From Xestospongia muta (lineage: Eukaryota; Porifera; Demospongiae; Haplosclerida; Petrosiidae), in contig OY848926.1 of NCBI GenBank assembly GCA_963693285.1, forward strand, positions 129,001 to 193,000: a stretch of DNA of 64,000 nucleotides. The letters are read 5' to 3'. A program made the position numbers and the translations under genes. The notes under the pieces were generated by a model that had not been told where the DNA came from, made no database searches, and was given only the letters and a program-made list of their open reading frames with translations. Of this stretch, positions 1-11,870 are shown piece by piece. Within the stretch, counting starts at the first letter, position 1; every line of letters starts with the position of its first letter.

Positions 1-284
1 TATAAGGCAGCATGCACTGTTAAAGTGAGCCACACCTCCTTAACTAATTAATTATAACTATGAATAATAATAACAATAATAAGATAAGTGATCTAGCCAT
101 TCTAAAAATGGTACAAATTTCAAAAAATCAAAACGTGCAGTTGACCACATGACTATCATGTGACAAGCAGTACTGTCACATGACCATTCACACAGCAACA
201 TTTGGTATCAGATGAAGATTTCCCATTGCATAATCATAAATGGCCTATATTAATAAAAAAATTAACTATTACAATTAATAAGGA
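1..284. other. Non-coding flank or large intron
   Basis: I see no convincing coding segment here. The stretch is AT-rich and contains several copies of CACATGAC and its complement between about 138 and 186, a short motif that recurs in introns elsewhere in the window. It is either the 3' flank or the last intron of the phosphatase gene next to it. Confidence 0.5.
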
Positions 285-2151
285 TCTAGTACCTTATGAA
301 TAAAGCGATATTGCTCAGGAGATTGGACAGCACCATGGCGATCTTGACGTAATCTACTAACTATCAACATCACATCAATCTTGTCTATACCAGCCTTCAT
401 GCATTGAATAGCTTGATCTGGTTACCATAGTAACATATCAACACTAAACCACACTTACCAATAGCAACTAATACAGCTGAACGTCCTATACCAGCTGAAC
501 AATGAACAACTATTAATCCCTCTTGGTCATGTAACCTAGACTGTATTATATCATGTGACAATCATGTGATTGTCATGTGACTTCATACTTTATCTAAAAA
601 GTTGATTAGTTGACTAGTTGAATCTGGTACACCTTGGTGTGGCCAGAATTGGAGCTGAAATTGAGTGATCCAGTGATGTTGTCCAGTCTCAAAGTGAAAC
701 AGTTCAATTCTGCGTTTCAGAAATCCATCTAGTTCAACACAACTGTGTGTAGTAACACGTATTCCACCAAACTCAATACTCTCATCATCTAACCAGTACT
801 GGTAGCTCTTTTCCTGAAAATTCAATTATAAAATAATATTTTATAACAGTACATGTCATACAATGCCTCGTTCTCGACACAGTGTTGTCATGACAACCAC
901 GTGACACTTGTATTCCCAAATCATGCGCCAAAAGTCAGCTGCTGTGCAGTCTAGTGGTCCTTGAGTTAGAATGTACTTTTGACCACACCCATCAGCTCCC
1001 TGTAATTATAAATTAATAATAATAAATGATAAGGGTTTGTCTTACTCTGATGAAATTAGCATTAATATAAGATGAGAGTGGGCGGTAAAACTGTTGACGG
1101 AGTAAAACCCTGCTCTTTAATGCTATAATTAAAACTTTCATTATAATTACATCACAATTACAATATTACCTGGTAGCACATTTGCATAACGATTTTTCTT
1201 CTCGACATCAGGAGGTAAATCTTCTCTTTTAATACTAGGTACTGGAAGCTTCTAAACAAACAACTTCTCAATATTTTACTCAATACAATATAAAACTAAC
1301 TCTATACTCCATTTCAATGTAATTTGGTTCAGCTAATGTTGCTGCTAACTGCCACAGTGTTAATGGTCGACTTAGCACCTATGTACAATATATAATATAT
1401 ATAATATATGAGACTTTAATAGCTTACAATTCCAAGGTGATCTTCATCTTCTTTAAGACTTTCTTGTTGAAGTTGAGAAGATAAAACAGACATCTATTAA
1501 AAAGTAGAAAAAGCAGGAATATTATATTTTCTTTTAACTCCACCTCTTCGTCACTAGGCTCTTCATATGTTAGCTCCACCTCCTCGTCTTCCATTGACTC
1601 CACCTCTTCATCCATTTTACTCTCCTCGTCTCTTAACATCACTTCCTCATGTTCTCTAGACTCCACTTCCTCATGTTCTCTAGGCTCCACTTCCTCATGT
1701 TCTCTAGGCTCCACTTCCTCATGTTCTCTAGGCTCCATTTCCTCATGTTCTCTCAACCCTCCCGCCTCATCTCTAGGTTCTACCACTTCGTCTTCTCTTG
1801 ACCCCGCCTCTTCATAATCAGATGACAAAGACACAGGTAATGGTGTTGATAGAGCTATATCAATTGATGACTGTCGGATTACAATTTGAGGAGGAAATGT
1901 TGATTCTATCGGAGGTGGAAGATAGCGTATTTTTTTCCGACGTGAAATAGAACCCCGATATGCTATGACAGCTTCCATTAAAACCTGTTGACAAATAAAA
2001 CAAATAAAAATTAATTATTAATAATTACCACAATGATAATCACTGCCAACCAGACAAGTCCCAGTATAATAGCAATTGTTACAATACCAGTAACCCATCC
2101 AGGATAGGAGCTAGCTGTATCATCTCTTGGGACTGGAAAGACATTACCCAT
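285..2151 (-). CDS. Receptor-type protein tyrosine phosphatase, single PTP domain, WPD-loop Asp replaced by His
   Basis: Multi-exon gene. The ATG at 2151 opens a short extracellular stretch ([11 protein letters not shown]) followed directly by one transmembrane helix (about 2035-2110). A cytoplasmic linker follows with 8-residue acidic repeats of the REHEEVEP type (about 1640-1770), then a PTP domain. Visible PTP elements in order are the pTyr loop KNRYANVLP (about 1170-1195), YINANFIR (about 1040-1065), ILTQGPLD (about 950-980), the P-loop [10 protein letters not shown] (about 470-505) and the Q-loop VQSPEQYRF (about 300-330). The catalytic Cys and Arg of CX5R are present, but the WPD loop reads WPHQGVP, so the usual general-acid Asp is His (codon 637-639). 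In this family that Asp protonates the leaving group, so reduced or altered activity is inferred. The 3' end is uncertain: the frame can stop after VLDPY near 285, or AAG/GTACTA near 294 may be a donor to a further exon. No signal peptide was recognised, and the subfamily is unresolved. Confidence 0.85.
1640..1770 (-). repeat. 24-bp coding tandem repeat in the phosphatase linker
   Basis: About four to five tandem copies of a 24-bp unit (plus-strand form CTCCACTTCCTCATGTTCTC plus TAGG). It encodes REHEEVEP on the minus strand and degenerates into further acidic EEVE/DEEVE units towards 1545. The period is a multiple of three, so copy-number change would keep the frame. Confidence 0.85.
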
Positions 2152-2609
2152 GGCGGGAGAGACTCGGCCTGACTAAAGTGGAAGACAACATTATCTGCAA
2201 CCCTGCAGGCTGTTTTATACTAAGGGTATCACGTGATCATTACTTAAATATCACGTGAGAAATTACAAAAAATCATGTTTTAGCAACTACAAACATTATC
2301 ACAATGAACTGATTACATAATAATAATAAGACAGAAGAAAGATTTCTGAATCTAAAAAAATAGCATTAAATAACATTAAAAGAATAGAAAAAATCAATTC
2401 TCTACAAGTTATAATGAAATAAAATTTGATACAATATTCCGTAATAATAATGATCTACTGTAACACACTAAACAGCTACAATATATTAATACTACAAACA
2501 AGTCATGCATTACTTGGAAACCACAGACACACACCATTAAAAATGGCTACATAAAAAAGAGCTTATATCACAGGTTACCATAGTTACCATAACTACCTGA
2601 TGGTGGTCA
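2152..2609. other. Intergenic spacer between the phosphatase and CELF genes
   Basis: AT-rich, with no supported ORF. It is expected to hold the phosphatase 5' UTR and promoter and the CELF 3' UTR. Short repeats GTTACCATAGTTACCATAAC occur at about 2573-2595. Confidence 0.6.
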
Positions 2610-4464
2610 TTAAAACGGAGGTTTCCTTTCTTTTGGTTTTTTATGCTCAACTTTCAATCTTTTGTGACCAACTTCTAAACCATTTAGTGCATATATAGCA
2701 GTTGTTGCAGATTGAGGATTGTCATAGCTTACAAATCCTAGACAGGCACAAATGTACACGAGAACATACTGTGAAATAGCTTACCAAAACATTTACTTTG
2801 ATGTGTGTTTTTGTCAACATATACTTTAGCACTAACAATGTTACCGTATTGTGCAAATAAGTTATAAAGATCTTGGTCTCCGTAATCCTGAGGCAAATGA
2901 TATATAAAGAGGTTACATCCTTCGGGCCCCTCCTTTTGAGAGCCAGGAGGTGTTGGTGAGGGTATTCCAAAAGAAGGACTACTGAATGCATACGGTAGAC
3001 CATATTGTGGAAATCCATGTAATGGACTAGATGAAAACAAGATTTAAAAATCAACATTACAAGTAAAAATAACAAACTATTTAAGAAATTTAATATTATA
3101 TAGTTATAGAAACTGGTTATAGAAACCAGTTATGAAACAGGTTATAGAAACCAGTTACATAACTACTTCAGACAACAATACCTGTGTAAAGGACTAGGCA
3201 GTGGTTCACTAGTCCCTCCTAGTCCATTGGGTGATACAGCAGATGACAATGGACTTATACCTGGAGGTATACTGGGAGAGCCTAAACTACTACTAGTAGC
3301 TTGACCACTACTAATAGGACTGCTGACGTGAGTTGGAGATGTTGGAGATAATAACTGCGAACCACTTGGAGAATACAAGGGTCCAGTAAGAGGTGGAGTA
3401 ACAGCTCCTAATAATGGGTTTTGTTGCATAATCTATAGCATAATGAATAGGGGCAAAGGTACTAAATAGACTAGATATACCTGAGCATATAATAACGGAT
3501 TAAATAATTGTGGGTGTGGTAGAACTTGAAAAACAGGATTTAAAGAAAGTTCAGCAAATTGCTGCATTGCTTTTTGCATCTTTCTAGCTTGTCTCTCTCT
3601 CTCAGTATCAGCATATTTCACTACCAGTGGATGGTTAGCTCCCTAAAAAAGAAGATATGATTGTATTGTACTCATTTATACTCACATGCATGATCTCACT
3701 GCCGTGCATTTCATTAATAGCTAACTGAGCCTGTTGTCTGGTAGCAAATTTAATAAAGGCACATCCACGACTAAAGCCATCTTTATCTTTTAAAACAGTT
3801 AATTCCTCAATTTGACCAAATTTTTGAAACATCATCCGAACTGTTTCATCATCAGCACTCTTACTTAACATACCGACAAATACTTTTCTTAATTCTTCTA
3901 AAAACAACAACAATAAAGTAATAAACCAATTTGACTCATTTATTACCTTGCTTTGTACCAGCAGCATTTACTTGAAGTGGGCGTGACATCTAATAAAAAG
4001 ATCATCCATTTCATAATAGTTTATAGATCCATTCAATCATATATTTGTCCATTTTCATAGCTATATGTCCATTTACTTACAGTTGGTAATATCACTTTAT
4101 CATGAAGTTCCATCTGTGCCAACTCAGCAGATTCACGTGATCGATATGTTACAAATGCACATCCTATAATATATTATATTATATTATGTAAAACAAAGAA
4201 AGAACATATGTTACCTTTATGCATTCTAGTGGCTCTATTTCTCAAGATTAGCAGTTCCTGTATCTGTCCATATGGCTCAAGATATGGACGTAAATCATCT
4301 TCCTCAAAATGTTTTGGGACTTGTCCGACGAATAATTTGACTGGGTCACTAGGAGACCAGTCGTGTGCTCCACTTGAAGCAGAAGGAGGTTGTGGAGGAG
4401 GGTTGGGGGGACTGGGATCTACTGTAACTGACACAGTAGGGAGAAAATCTGGGGGTCTGTCCAT
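2610..4464 (-). CDS. CELF: CELF/Bruno-like RNA-binding protein (three RRMs)
   Basis: Likely sequence-specific regulator of alternative splicing, translation and mRNA stability that binds GU-rich elements (family knowledge). ATG at 4464 (MDRPPDFLP), then a Pro-rich leader. RRM1 has RNP2 [11 protein letters not shown] (about 4300-4335). RRM2 has [17 protein letters not shown] (about 3830-3885) and RNP1 SRGCAFIKF. After RRM2 comes the family-typical [20 protein letters not shown] (about 3560-3620). A Ser/Pro/Gly-rich divergent linker (3163-3425) leads to RRM3 with [16 protein letters not shown] (about 2870-2920) and the C-terminal [11 protein letters not shown] ending at the TAA at 2610-2612. 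The three-RRM order, long linker and C-terminal RRM are diagnostic of CELF; ELAV/Hu proteins are the nearest alternative but lack the ERERQ segment. It is head to head with the ropporin gene, with about 250 bp between start codons. Several introns interrupt it, one containing a hairpin repeat at 3111-3155. Confidence 0.94.
3111..3155. repeat. Short palindromic tandem repeat in a CELF intron
   Basis: Three near copies of GGTTATAGAAACCAGTTA-type units. AACTGGTT and AACCAGTT arms pair around ATAGA, so each unit is a small hairpin. Confined to an intron of the CELF gene. Confidence 0.7.
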
Positions 4465-5573
<1,109 letters not shown>

Positions 5574-5615
5574 ACAACACAAGTAAACAAAAACAGTTAA
5601 TGTTGAAATTATAGT

Positions 5616-5627
5616 AATAAAAATAAA
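5616..5627 (+). terminator. Polyadenylation signals of the ropporin-like gene
   Basis: Two AATAAA hexamers (5616-5621 and 5622-5627) lie about 45 bp after the ropporin stop. They also lie about 10 bp beyond the stop of the convergent gene, so the two transcripts probably overlap. Confidence 0.5.
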
Positions 5628-5637
5628 GTCAGCATTG

Positions 5638-8400
5638 CTATAAAGTGGTAGTGTTAGGTTCAGGTGTATCATTATCACCATTTGAAGGTCTTGTATCAGT
5701 CCAATCTTCTTCTTTTTGATGAGCTTCTAATAAAAGAACTTCCTCTTCTTCTGCTGTTGTTGTTGAGTTAGTACGATGAAGTAATACTCCAGGAAGAGCA
5801 ATACGATAAATTTTGCGATCTTTAAGTTTATAATATATATATGTCAATAGGAGATGAAGAAATAATATTGTGACAACAACGGCAGCTAGAGCAGAGAGGA
5901 TTTTCAGAAACTACAAAAACAATATAAAATCTATTAGTATCAATAACTATTACTGACCTTATTACCCAATGGTGAATCTGGAAATACAATATCTTGTAAG
6001 TTAGTAGGGTGAGGAGGACATTCAGATGGAGTTATAGAGTCGTCTTCATTGACCGCTAACACAACCAATCTGTTATGAAGTATATTATTAAAATACACTT
6101 TCTATCTAACTTACTGTCTACGATTTTCAACATCTTTACTAGTTAAATTACTACCATATAAGGTAAGACTCCATTGAATGAGATAGCCACGAGGTTCTCC
6201 TGATACTACTGGCGCTAAACCAACACTAATGTTATCTTGGACTTGTAATGACCACACCCCTACAGGTTCCTCTCCCCAACAACGTACAGTTGTAAATGTC
6301 CAGTCTTTTAAACCTTTTGAAGAACTAAAAAACGATAAATAAAATGTTAATTTTTTAACCTAAAATGATATTTTTTACCTAAAACAATAAATTTTTACCT
6401 AAAATGCTAAAAAATGTACCTGTCTTTTTTCCTGGATGTGGCTAAATGTGATACAGTACCAGATGGACTTATTAGATCAACAACAATGGCACCACGGTAG
6501 GTGTGGTCAATGGTTACCTAGACGACACAACTACTTACACTCTAATATACCATTATACTTACAGTGACGGCCACATGTTCTAAAGTACGTAGCGTTGATG
6601 GTAAATCTGATACTGATAAATTCAAATTATCATAGATTTTTGAGGTCTGAGAATATGGTATAGCCAAGTTAGTGTGACGAACATCAGAATGCCAGACAGT
6701 TTGAGGAGGTAATAAAGGCCACACCTACAATAACATCACATGATTATACATCAAAGTCACATGACTTAACCTGAGCAGTCATTGTAAGTCGATAAGCATC
6801 CAGTACACCAAAACCATGCTGATGAGAATGTCTAAATTTAGCACTATTAGATGACCAATCAGCGTCTGCAATATCAATAGGAACTGCACTGTACACAATG
6901 ACACTTTGAACATCACGCCATGTTAAACAAGGTCTAAAAATTAATGAAATGCCATTATAATTGAAGGTTATCATACCTAACTTGCAGTGCTAATGCTATG
7001 ACACCTGCTGCCATTGGAGCTGCTGCCGATGTCCCACTAAACCCTTTAGTACAACTGTGGCTTTTTGTAATGTCAGCAGTTACAATATTACGATCTCCTC
7101 TCCTAACTCCATTACTATAGGTAACAGCAAACTTAGCTGCACAGTCTTCAGCATAGTACGGTTTCTTATCAAGTTCATCTACGGCTCCGATTGTTACAGT
7201 AAACACAGAATTGGAATAGCCATCAAAATTACAATTATCTTGTTTACTCCCACCATTACCAGAAGCAAATACAAAAATGCTACCGTAACCATAGCGACCA
7301 CGTTCAGTTCCTAATTTAAGTGCTAATTGAGCTAATGTACCAGGGGCTTCTACTGTCAATCCGTCATCAGTAGGACCCCAGCTACAAGAATAAATGTGAT
7401 TAATATGAGTTTTATACGTAAGAGCTTTGGCCTCCAACAGATCTGTAATAGTACCATCTAATAGTCGAATACCACTAACAGAGCTATTAAAGGCCACACC
7501 CACTCCACAAACACTGTTATTAGCCTATAAAAAGAAATTCCATAACTACAGATTTTATATGGCTACTAAAAATGAGAAAATTAGCACCACAAACCATATA
7601 TTTTCATTGAATTACTAATAGTTATATGCAATGAGAATATACTATCACACTTACAACAGATGCCACTAGTCCAGCACAACGTGTTCCGTGTGAATTAAAG
7701 AGAGATGACATATCCGGAGTTGGGTCATCATCATGATCATTGAAATCATAACTACCAAGAGCATTCTAAAATAAACACATTAAGTTATCTAATGATACCA
7801 AATTGTGCTTACATAATTATTGCTGAGTTCACTGTTATGATGTTGTAAACCTAATGTAAAATAGTCTTAACTTCTTCACTCAAAAAATCACATACCATCA
7901 TCCACTACTGCAACAGTTACACCCAGTCCTGTAATATTTCTTAACCATACACTTGACACATTTATATCGTGGCCTTTCTCTTGATGATTGACCTGTAACA
8001 TGTGACAATCACATGACAATCACATGATATGTCTTGAACTAACTAAATGCCATTGTTGATAGAATGATGGATCATTAAATGTAACTTCTCTTTTAACACG
8101 ATGTCTTTGAGTCTGAAGTTCTGCCCATCTGATATGACGATGATTTAACATGCGACTATGAGTATGTTGAATAGCAACATTCTGAGAACCTAGATCACGT
8201 GCCAGCATCATGTGATCTCTTTCAGTTAAATGGAACTCATATATATCGTTCAATAGTTCACTAACAGGACCATGAGTATTAAGACCTAAATCATTAGCAA
8301 CTGACATATGGTCAGTATGTGATAGTGTCACTGCCCACACAATCGGATCTCCTCCAGCATATAGAAATAGATTGCCTAACAAGAAGAGAATACCTCTCAT
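5638..8400 (-). CDS. Kexin/PC7-like proprotein convertase (subtilisin family, type I membrane protein)
   Basis: Endoprotease of the secretory pathway that cleaves after paired basic residues (family knowledge). ATG at 8400 gives a hydrophobic signal ([17 protein letters not shown]). The prodomain ends in RHRVKR (about 8090-8105), a self-cleavage site. The catalytic domain shows Asp in VAVVDDG (about 7900), His in SHGTRCAG (about 7680-7700), oxyanion Asn in FASGNGG (about 7250-7270) and Ser in [14 protein letters not shown] (about 7000-7040), so the triad is complete. A P (homo-B) domain follows (about 6120-6740, with [14 protein letters not shown] near 6490). Then comes one transmembrane helix (about 5850-5915) and a cytosolic tail with an acidic EEEEVLLLE stretch. 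No furin Cys-rich repeats are seen, which suits PC7 or kexin better than furin. The presence of Asn rather than Asp in the oxyanion hole excludes PC2. Its 5' end is 99 bp from NATD1, in divergent orientation. Confidence 0.9.
6318..6419. repeat. Degenerate AT-rich minisatellite in a convertase intron
   Basis: Three to four imperfect copies of a roughly 25-bp unit containing ACCTAAAATG followed by a T-run fill this intron. It is longer than most introns of the gene. Confidence 0.6.
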
Positions 8401-8499
8401 GTTTCGTTCCAGCAGATTGGACAATTTCTGTTTATAGGTGTGGCTTCTTTTTAATATTATTTTCTCGAATAATTAGAAATAAAATAGCGTGTTGTAAAA
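8401..8499. promoter_or_regulatory. 99-bp divergent promoter between the convertase and NATD1
   Basis: The two start codons face away from each other with 99 bp between them, so the whole interval must serve as 5' UTRs plus a bidirectional promoter. No TATA box was evident. Confidence 0.5.
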
Positions 8500-8829
8500 A
8501 TGGTGGAACACAAACCTGATGTTTGTAAATTTATCCTGCCAATAGAAGGAGGCGAAGAGGCATTCATTTCCTACAAGATAGAATCAACTGATATCTGGGA
8601 TGCTTATCATACTGAAGTACCAACCAGCCAAAGGGGGCGTGGTTTGGGTGGAGTTTTAGCCGAGGTACAATATACAGTTTATCTCATTAATATCATTATT
8701 ATATTTTATTTATAGGCCATTTTTCAACATGCTCAAAAGAATAACATCAAGTTACGTCTTACATGTACTTACCTAGCCCATTATTTGACTAAACATCCTG
8801 AATATATTGATATGACAATACCACAGTAA
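8500..8829 (+). CDS. NATD1: NATD1-like small GNAT-fold N-acetyltransferase domain protein
   Basis: Two exons (8500-8664, 8716-8829) join to 92 aa. The central HTEVPTSQRGRGLGGVLAEA carries the acetyl-CoA pyrophosphate-binding Q/RGxGxG-like turn. LRLTCTYLAHYLTKHPEY matches the C-terminal half of vertebrate NATD1 (LTCWYIQKYVKENP type). NATD1/YjdJ proteins are minimal GNAT folds lacking the larger family core. The substrate is unknown, so acetyltransferase activity is a family-level expectation only. It is close to the roughly 110 aa of the vertebrate protein. Short gene, divergent from the convertase and 159 bp upstream of parkin in the same orientation. Confidence 0.88.
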
Positions 8830-8988
8830 TCTGACACTGTTCACAAAATGTTATATAATATTTTCTATAAATACCATTGATATTAAATAAGAGGGAGTTG
8901 CTATAATTATTATTATTATACCAGATTTTCGTATAAACGGGCGTGTTATTGTAGTTAATGAGTAATAATTACCAGGGGTCTAGCTAAA

Positions 8989-10743
8989 ATGGCTTCCCTA
9001 GATAGTATGTTTGAAGTTAGTGTTCGAGATCCGAATGGACATCATCAAGTTATACCAGTTCGTCCTGGAATGAATGTCAGAAATATTAAAGAGATATTTG
9101 CTCAAAACACTGGACTTCATTGTGACCAATTCCGACTAGTTTTTGCTGGTCATTCTCTCAACGATCATGACACACTAGAGGTAGTTCCACCCCTACTAAT
9201 TATCAATTAATTACACTAATTTAATACAAAGTACTATTTTCATAAACCCTTTATTATACAGACGTTAGGTGTTCACAGTCACAGTACATTGCATTGTATT
9301 CGTGGAAGAGTAACAGTTCAAACACAATCCTTACCAAGTAGAAATGTCCGACCTGTCGAAGAAAGATTAGCTGAAATGGATGCCAGTGGTAGCCATGAAG
9401 GACAAGAGCATCACCGATTTTTCGTATATTGTAAGTCACCTTGCAGGTCCATGAAGCCTGGTAAACTTAGAGTTCGCTGTGCAGATTGTAAAGATGAAGC
9501 TTTTGTCTTGACAACTGTAAAATATTATTATAAAATAGCATTTCAATATATTATATTATAACAGGACCCCCAGGATTGGAACGATGTTTTGGAAAAACGA
9601 AAGTTGCATGGGAATTGCCATAAAGAAGGTTGCCGTGGCAACGATGCTGTAAGCTGTTACCAGTAAACATAGCATCATTGTCTAATTGTAGGAGTTCTTT
9701 TTCAAATGTGCTGATCATGTTAGTCCACCTGGTACACAGGAACAATGTGTAGCTTTACATATGTTACGTGCTAATACTGTTAGTATTGAGTGTCCGATGT
9801 GTACTGATGTTAAGTAAGATGAACATCATTTTAACATTACTTCTTTTATTGTATTGAAGGGAAACTGTTGTCGTGTTCGATTGTGCTGATACGCATTGTA
9901 TGTGTCTAGATTGTTTTTTAGAATATGCAGGCCTTGCCTTAAGAGAGCGCCGATTCATTGAAAGGCAGGATTGTGGTTATACCATTAAATGCCCTAGTAA
10001 AATAATGTTATTATTAATTTATTCATTATAAGTTTATTTAGGTGGGTGTGATGATTCTTATGTCACTGAGATACATCATTTTCAACTGTTAGGACCAGAT
10101 ATGGTACAACTCCTTTATAATTAATTCTTAATTAATTAATTAAAATAGTATGAACGATATCAAAGATTTGGAACTGAAGAATGTCTATTACAAATGGGTG
10201 GAGTTTTGTGCCCTCGTGAAAGATGTGGTATGGGTATGTTACCAGAAAATCCAGGACGTCAAGTAACGTGCCCAGAATGTCGGGTTTGTCATAATACTTA
10301 CAACATAAATGTAATATTGTATTTATTTAGTTTACATTTTGTCGTGAATGCAAGTCAGAATATCATGTTGGCCCGTGTACTAATTTTCCTTTACCTGCTA
10401 CTAACGTTACAAGGGTAGTAGTAATTATTAACTTATTATTTGATTACTTTAATGACAGGGTCAACAAATTGATGGAGAAAGATTACGTCATGCTCGTTTT
10501 AATGTAGCAAGTGAAACTTTTATTCGAGAGAATTATGCTATCAAACGCTGTCCTAATTGTAATGTTAATATCGAGAAAAATGGTAATGTTATGTCATGAT
10601 TAATGACTAATTCTGTTGCCATGGTAACAGGAGGTTGTATGCATATGACCTGTAGAAGTTGTCGTCATGAGTTCTGTTGGCTTTGTCTTATCCCATGGAA
10701 TAATACTTGTCAGGGCAGGCATTGGTTTGGAGAGAGAAACTAA
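8989..10743 (+). CDS. PRKN: Parkin, RBR-type E3 ubiquitin ligase
   Basis: About ten short exons. In order they encode an N-terminal ubiquitin-like domain ([13 protein letters not shown] to HSTLHCIRG, residues about 7-78), a short linker, RING0 ([27 protein letters not shown]), RING1 ([17 protein letters not shown]), IBR ([20 protein letters not shown]), a REP-like segment, and RING2 ending HWFGERN with TAA at 10741-10743. The catalytic cysteine lies in NGGCMHMTC (codon 10636-10638), followed by the conserved His. Parkin is activated by PINK1 through Ser65 of the Ubl and phospho-ubiquitin, and marks damaged mitochondria (family knowledge). The aligned residue here is Ser72 (codon 9283-9285), so the activation site is retained. 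The REP tryptophan (human Trp403) aligns with Phe in [12 protein letters not shown]. All zinc-binding Cys/His clusters I inspected look intact. Confidence 0.95.
10614..10627. promoter_or_regulatory. Palindromic X-box-like motif in the last parkin intron
   Basis: GTTGCCATGGTAAC fits GTNRCC-N2-RGYAAC perfectly and is a perfect palindrome. Its position in a short intron makes a promoter role doubtful, though it is only about 210 bp upstream of the NDUFB3 start. Confidence 0.35.
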
Positions 10744-10836
10744 ATTTTAAATAGATTTGTTTTGTCAAGAAAGAGTTAAATAATAATTATTTTAATGGGT
10801 GTGGTTAATGTAGTGACTTGGGTGTAGCTGTATACT

Positions 10837-11099
10837 ATGTCTGGAAATCAAGTTAAAATACCTCAGAGAGACCCTTGGGCGAGATTTGAAGCTTGGAGGT
10901 GAGTATCTGTGACGTACTATGACCAAATGTATTCGTTTTGTTTGGTAGGTATGCTCCTGATATCAATAAGAGGGCAAATGTTCGTCGAATGTTTCCCGGA
11001 CTTGGGCTGGGGTTTGCAGCATTTCTTATGTTGGTTGGATGGGAAGAGTTCTATTATAAACCACGACATCCAGAACAATACTCCACCCACCATCATTAA
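10837..11099 (+). CDS. NDUFB3: NADH:ubiquinone oxidoreductase subunit B3 (complex I B12)
   Basis: Two exons (10837-10898, 10949-11099) join to 70 aa. The N-terminal RDPWARFEAWRYAPDINKR matches the RDPWGRNEAWRY signature of NDUFB3. LGFAAFLMLVGWEEFYY is the single membrane helix, and the tail is His-rich (STHHH). It is an accessory subunit of the membrane arm of complex I in the inner mitochondrial membrane (family knowledge). Shorter than the roughly 98 aa of the mammalian protein because the N-terminal extension is reduced. It starts only 94 bp after the parkin stop on the same strand. No sign of operon-type processing was looked for or seen. Confidence 0.85.
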
Positions 11100-11190
11100 T
11101 TAGGTGGGTGTGTCATATATATATATATATACGCAGTAACTGTCATTAACTGTTAGTAAGGTGACAATGATTGGACTACAGCAAGATTAA

Positions 11191-11204
11191 GTTACCATAG
11201 CAAC
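11191..11204. promoter_or_regulatory. X-box-like motif
   Basis: GTTACCATAGCAAC matches GTNRCC-N2-RGYAAC exactly. It lies in the spacer between NDUFB3 and CPEB1, 680 bp before the CPEB1 ATG, so a target gene is not obvious. Confidence 0.35.
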
Positions 11205-11311
11205 AATATTAATAGGACATATTACATATAAAATATTGAGTTTATTGGATATGTAGCTTGTTTGTAAACAATTAAATTAATAAGATTGCTTGAAATATTT
11301 CATAATAAGAA

Positions 11312-11312
<1 letters not shown>

Positions 11313-11354
<42 letters not shown>
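11313..11354. repeat. (TC)n microsatellite
   Basis: About 21 uninterrupted dinucleotide TC units in the spacer upstream of CPEB1. Confidence 0.95.
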
Positions 11355-11357
<3 letters not shown>

Positions 11358-11870
11358 GACATCATATATTGGCAATAAAACAAACTGAGACAATATTGTA
11401 CATATTTATATCAATAGTTACATATGTCTTTTCAGGATGGGTTAGGTTTTAATAGTTCCTTACAATATACAATAGACTTGTTTGCACTTCTAAAGACAAT
11501 CTTAAAGCTCAATAGAGAATGAACAAGACACAAGTGTCATTTCTTTTTACTGAAGGCCACGTTATGTTTCACTGTTAGTATGTCTTTGTGAACAACAAGA
11601 GGTCGTGAATCTCATTGGACAACCCTTAAATTAACTATACGTAGGACAATACACTTTTTAATATAATATAATGATAAGTGATATTGTTCAATATAAATTA
11701 TATATACATTACGTCAGACCACAAGGCCATGTGCCGCCCGATATAATCCGGTTGTATTGCCCGCCAGCTTTCACTCTCCACGTTGCTTGTGTTAAAGCTT
11801 TCTATCTGAGGTCTTGTTGCTGATAGATATTAGAGTCCATTTATAGACAATATAGCGTTATTTAGACGTA

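Larger units (their letters stand above)
11100..11870. other. Intergenic region upstream of CPEB1
   Basis: No ORF supported. It holds a short (TA)n run (about 11117-11132), a perfect X-box-like motif at 11191-11204 (GTTACCATAGCAAC), a (TC)n microsatellite at about 11313-11354, and presumably the CPEB1 promoter and 5' UTR near 11740-11870, where GC content rises. Confidence 0.6.
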
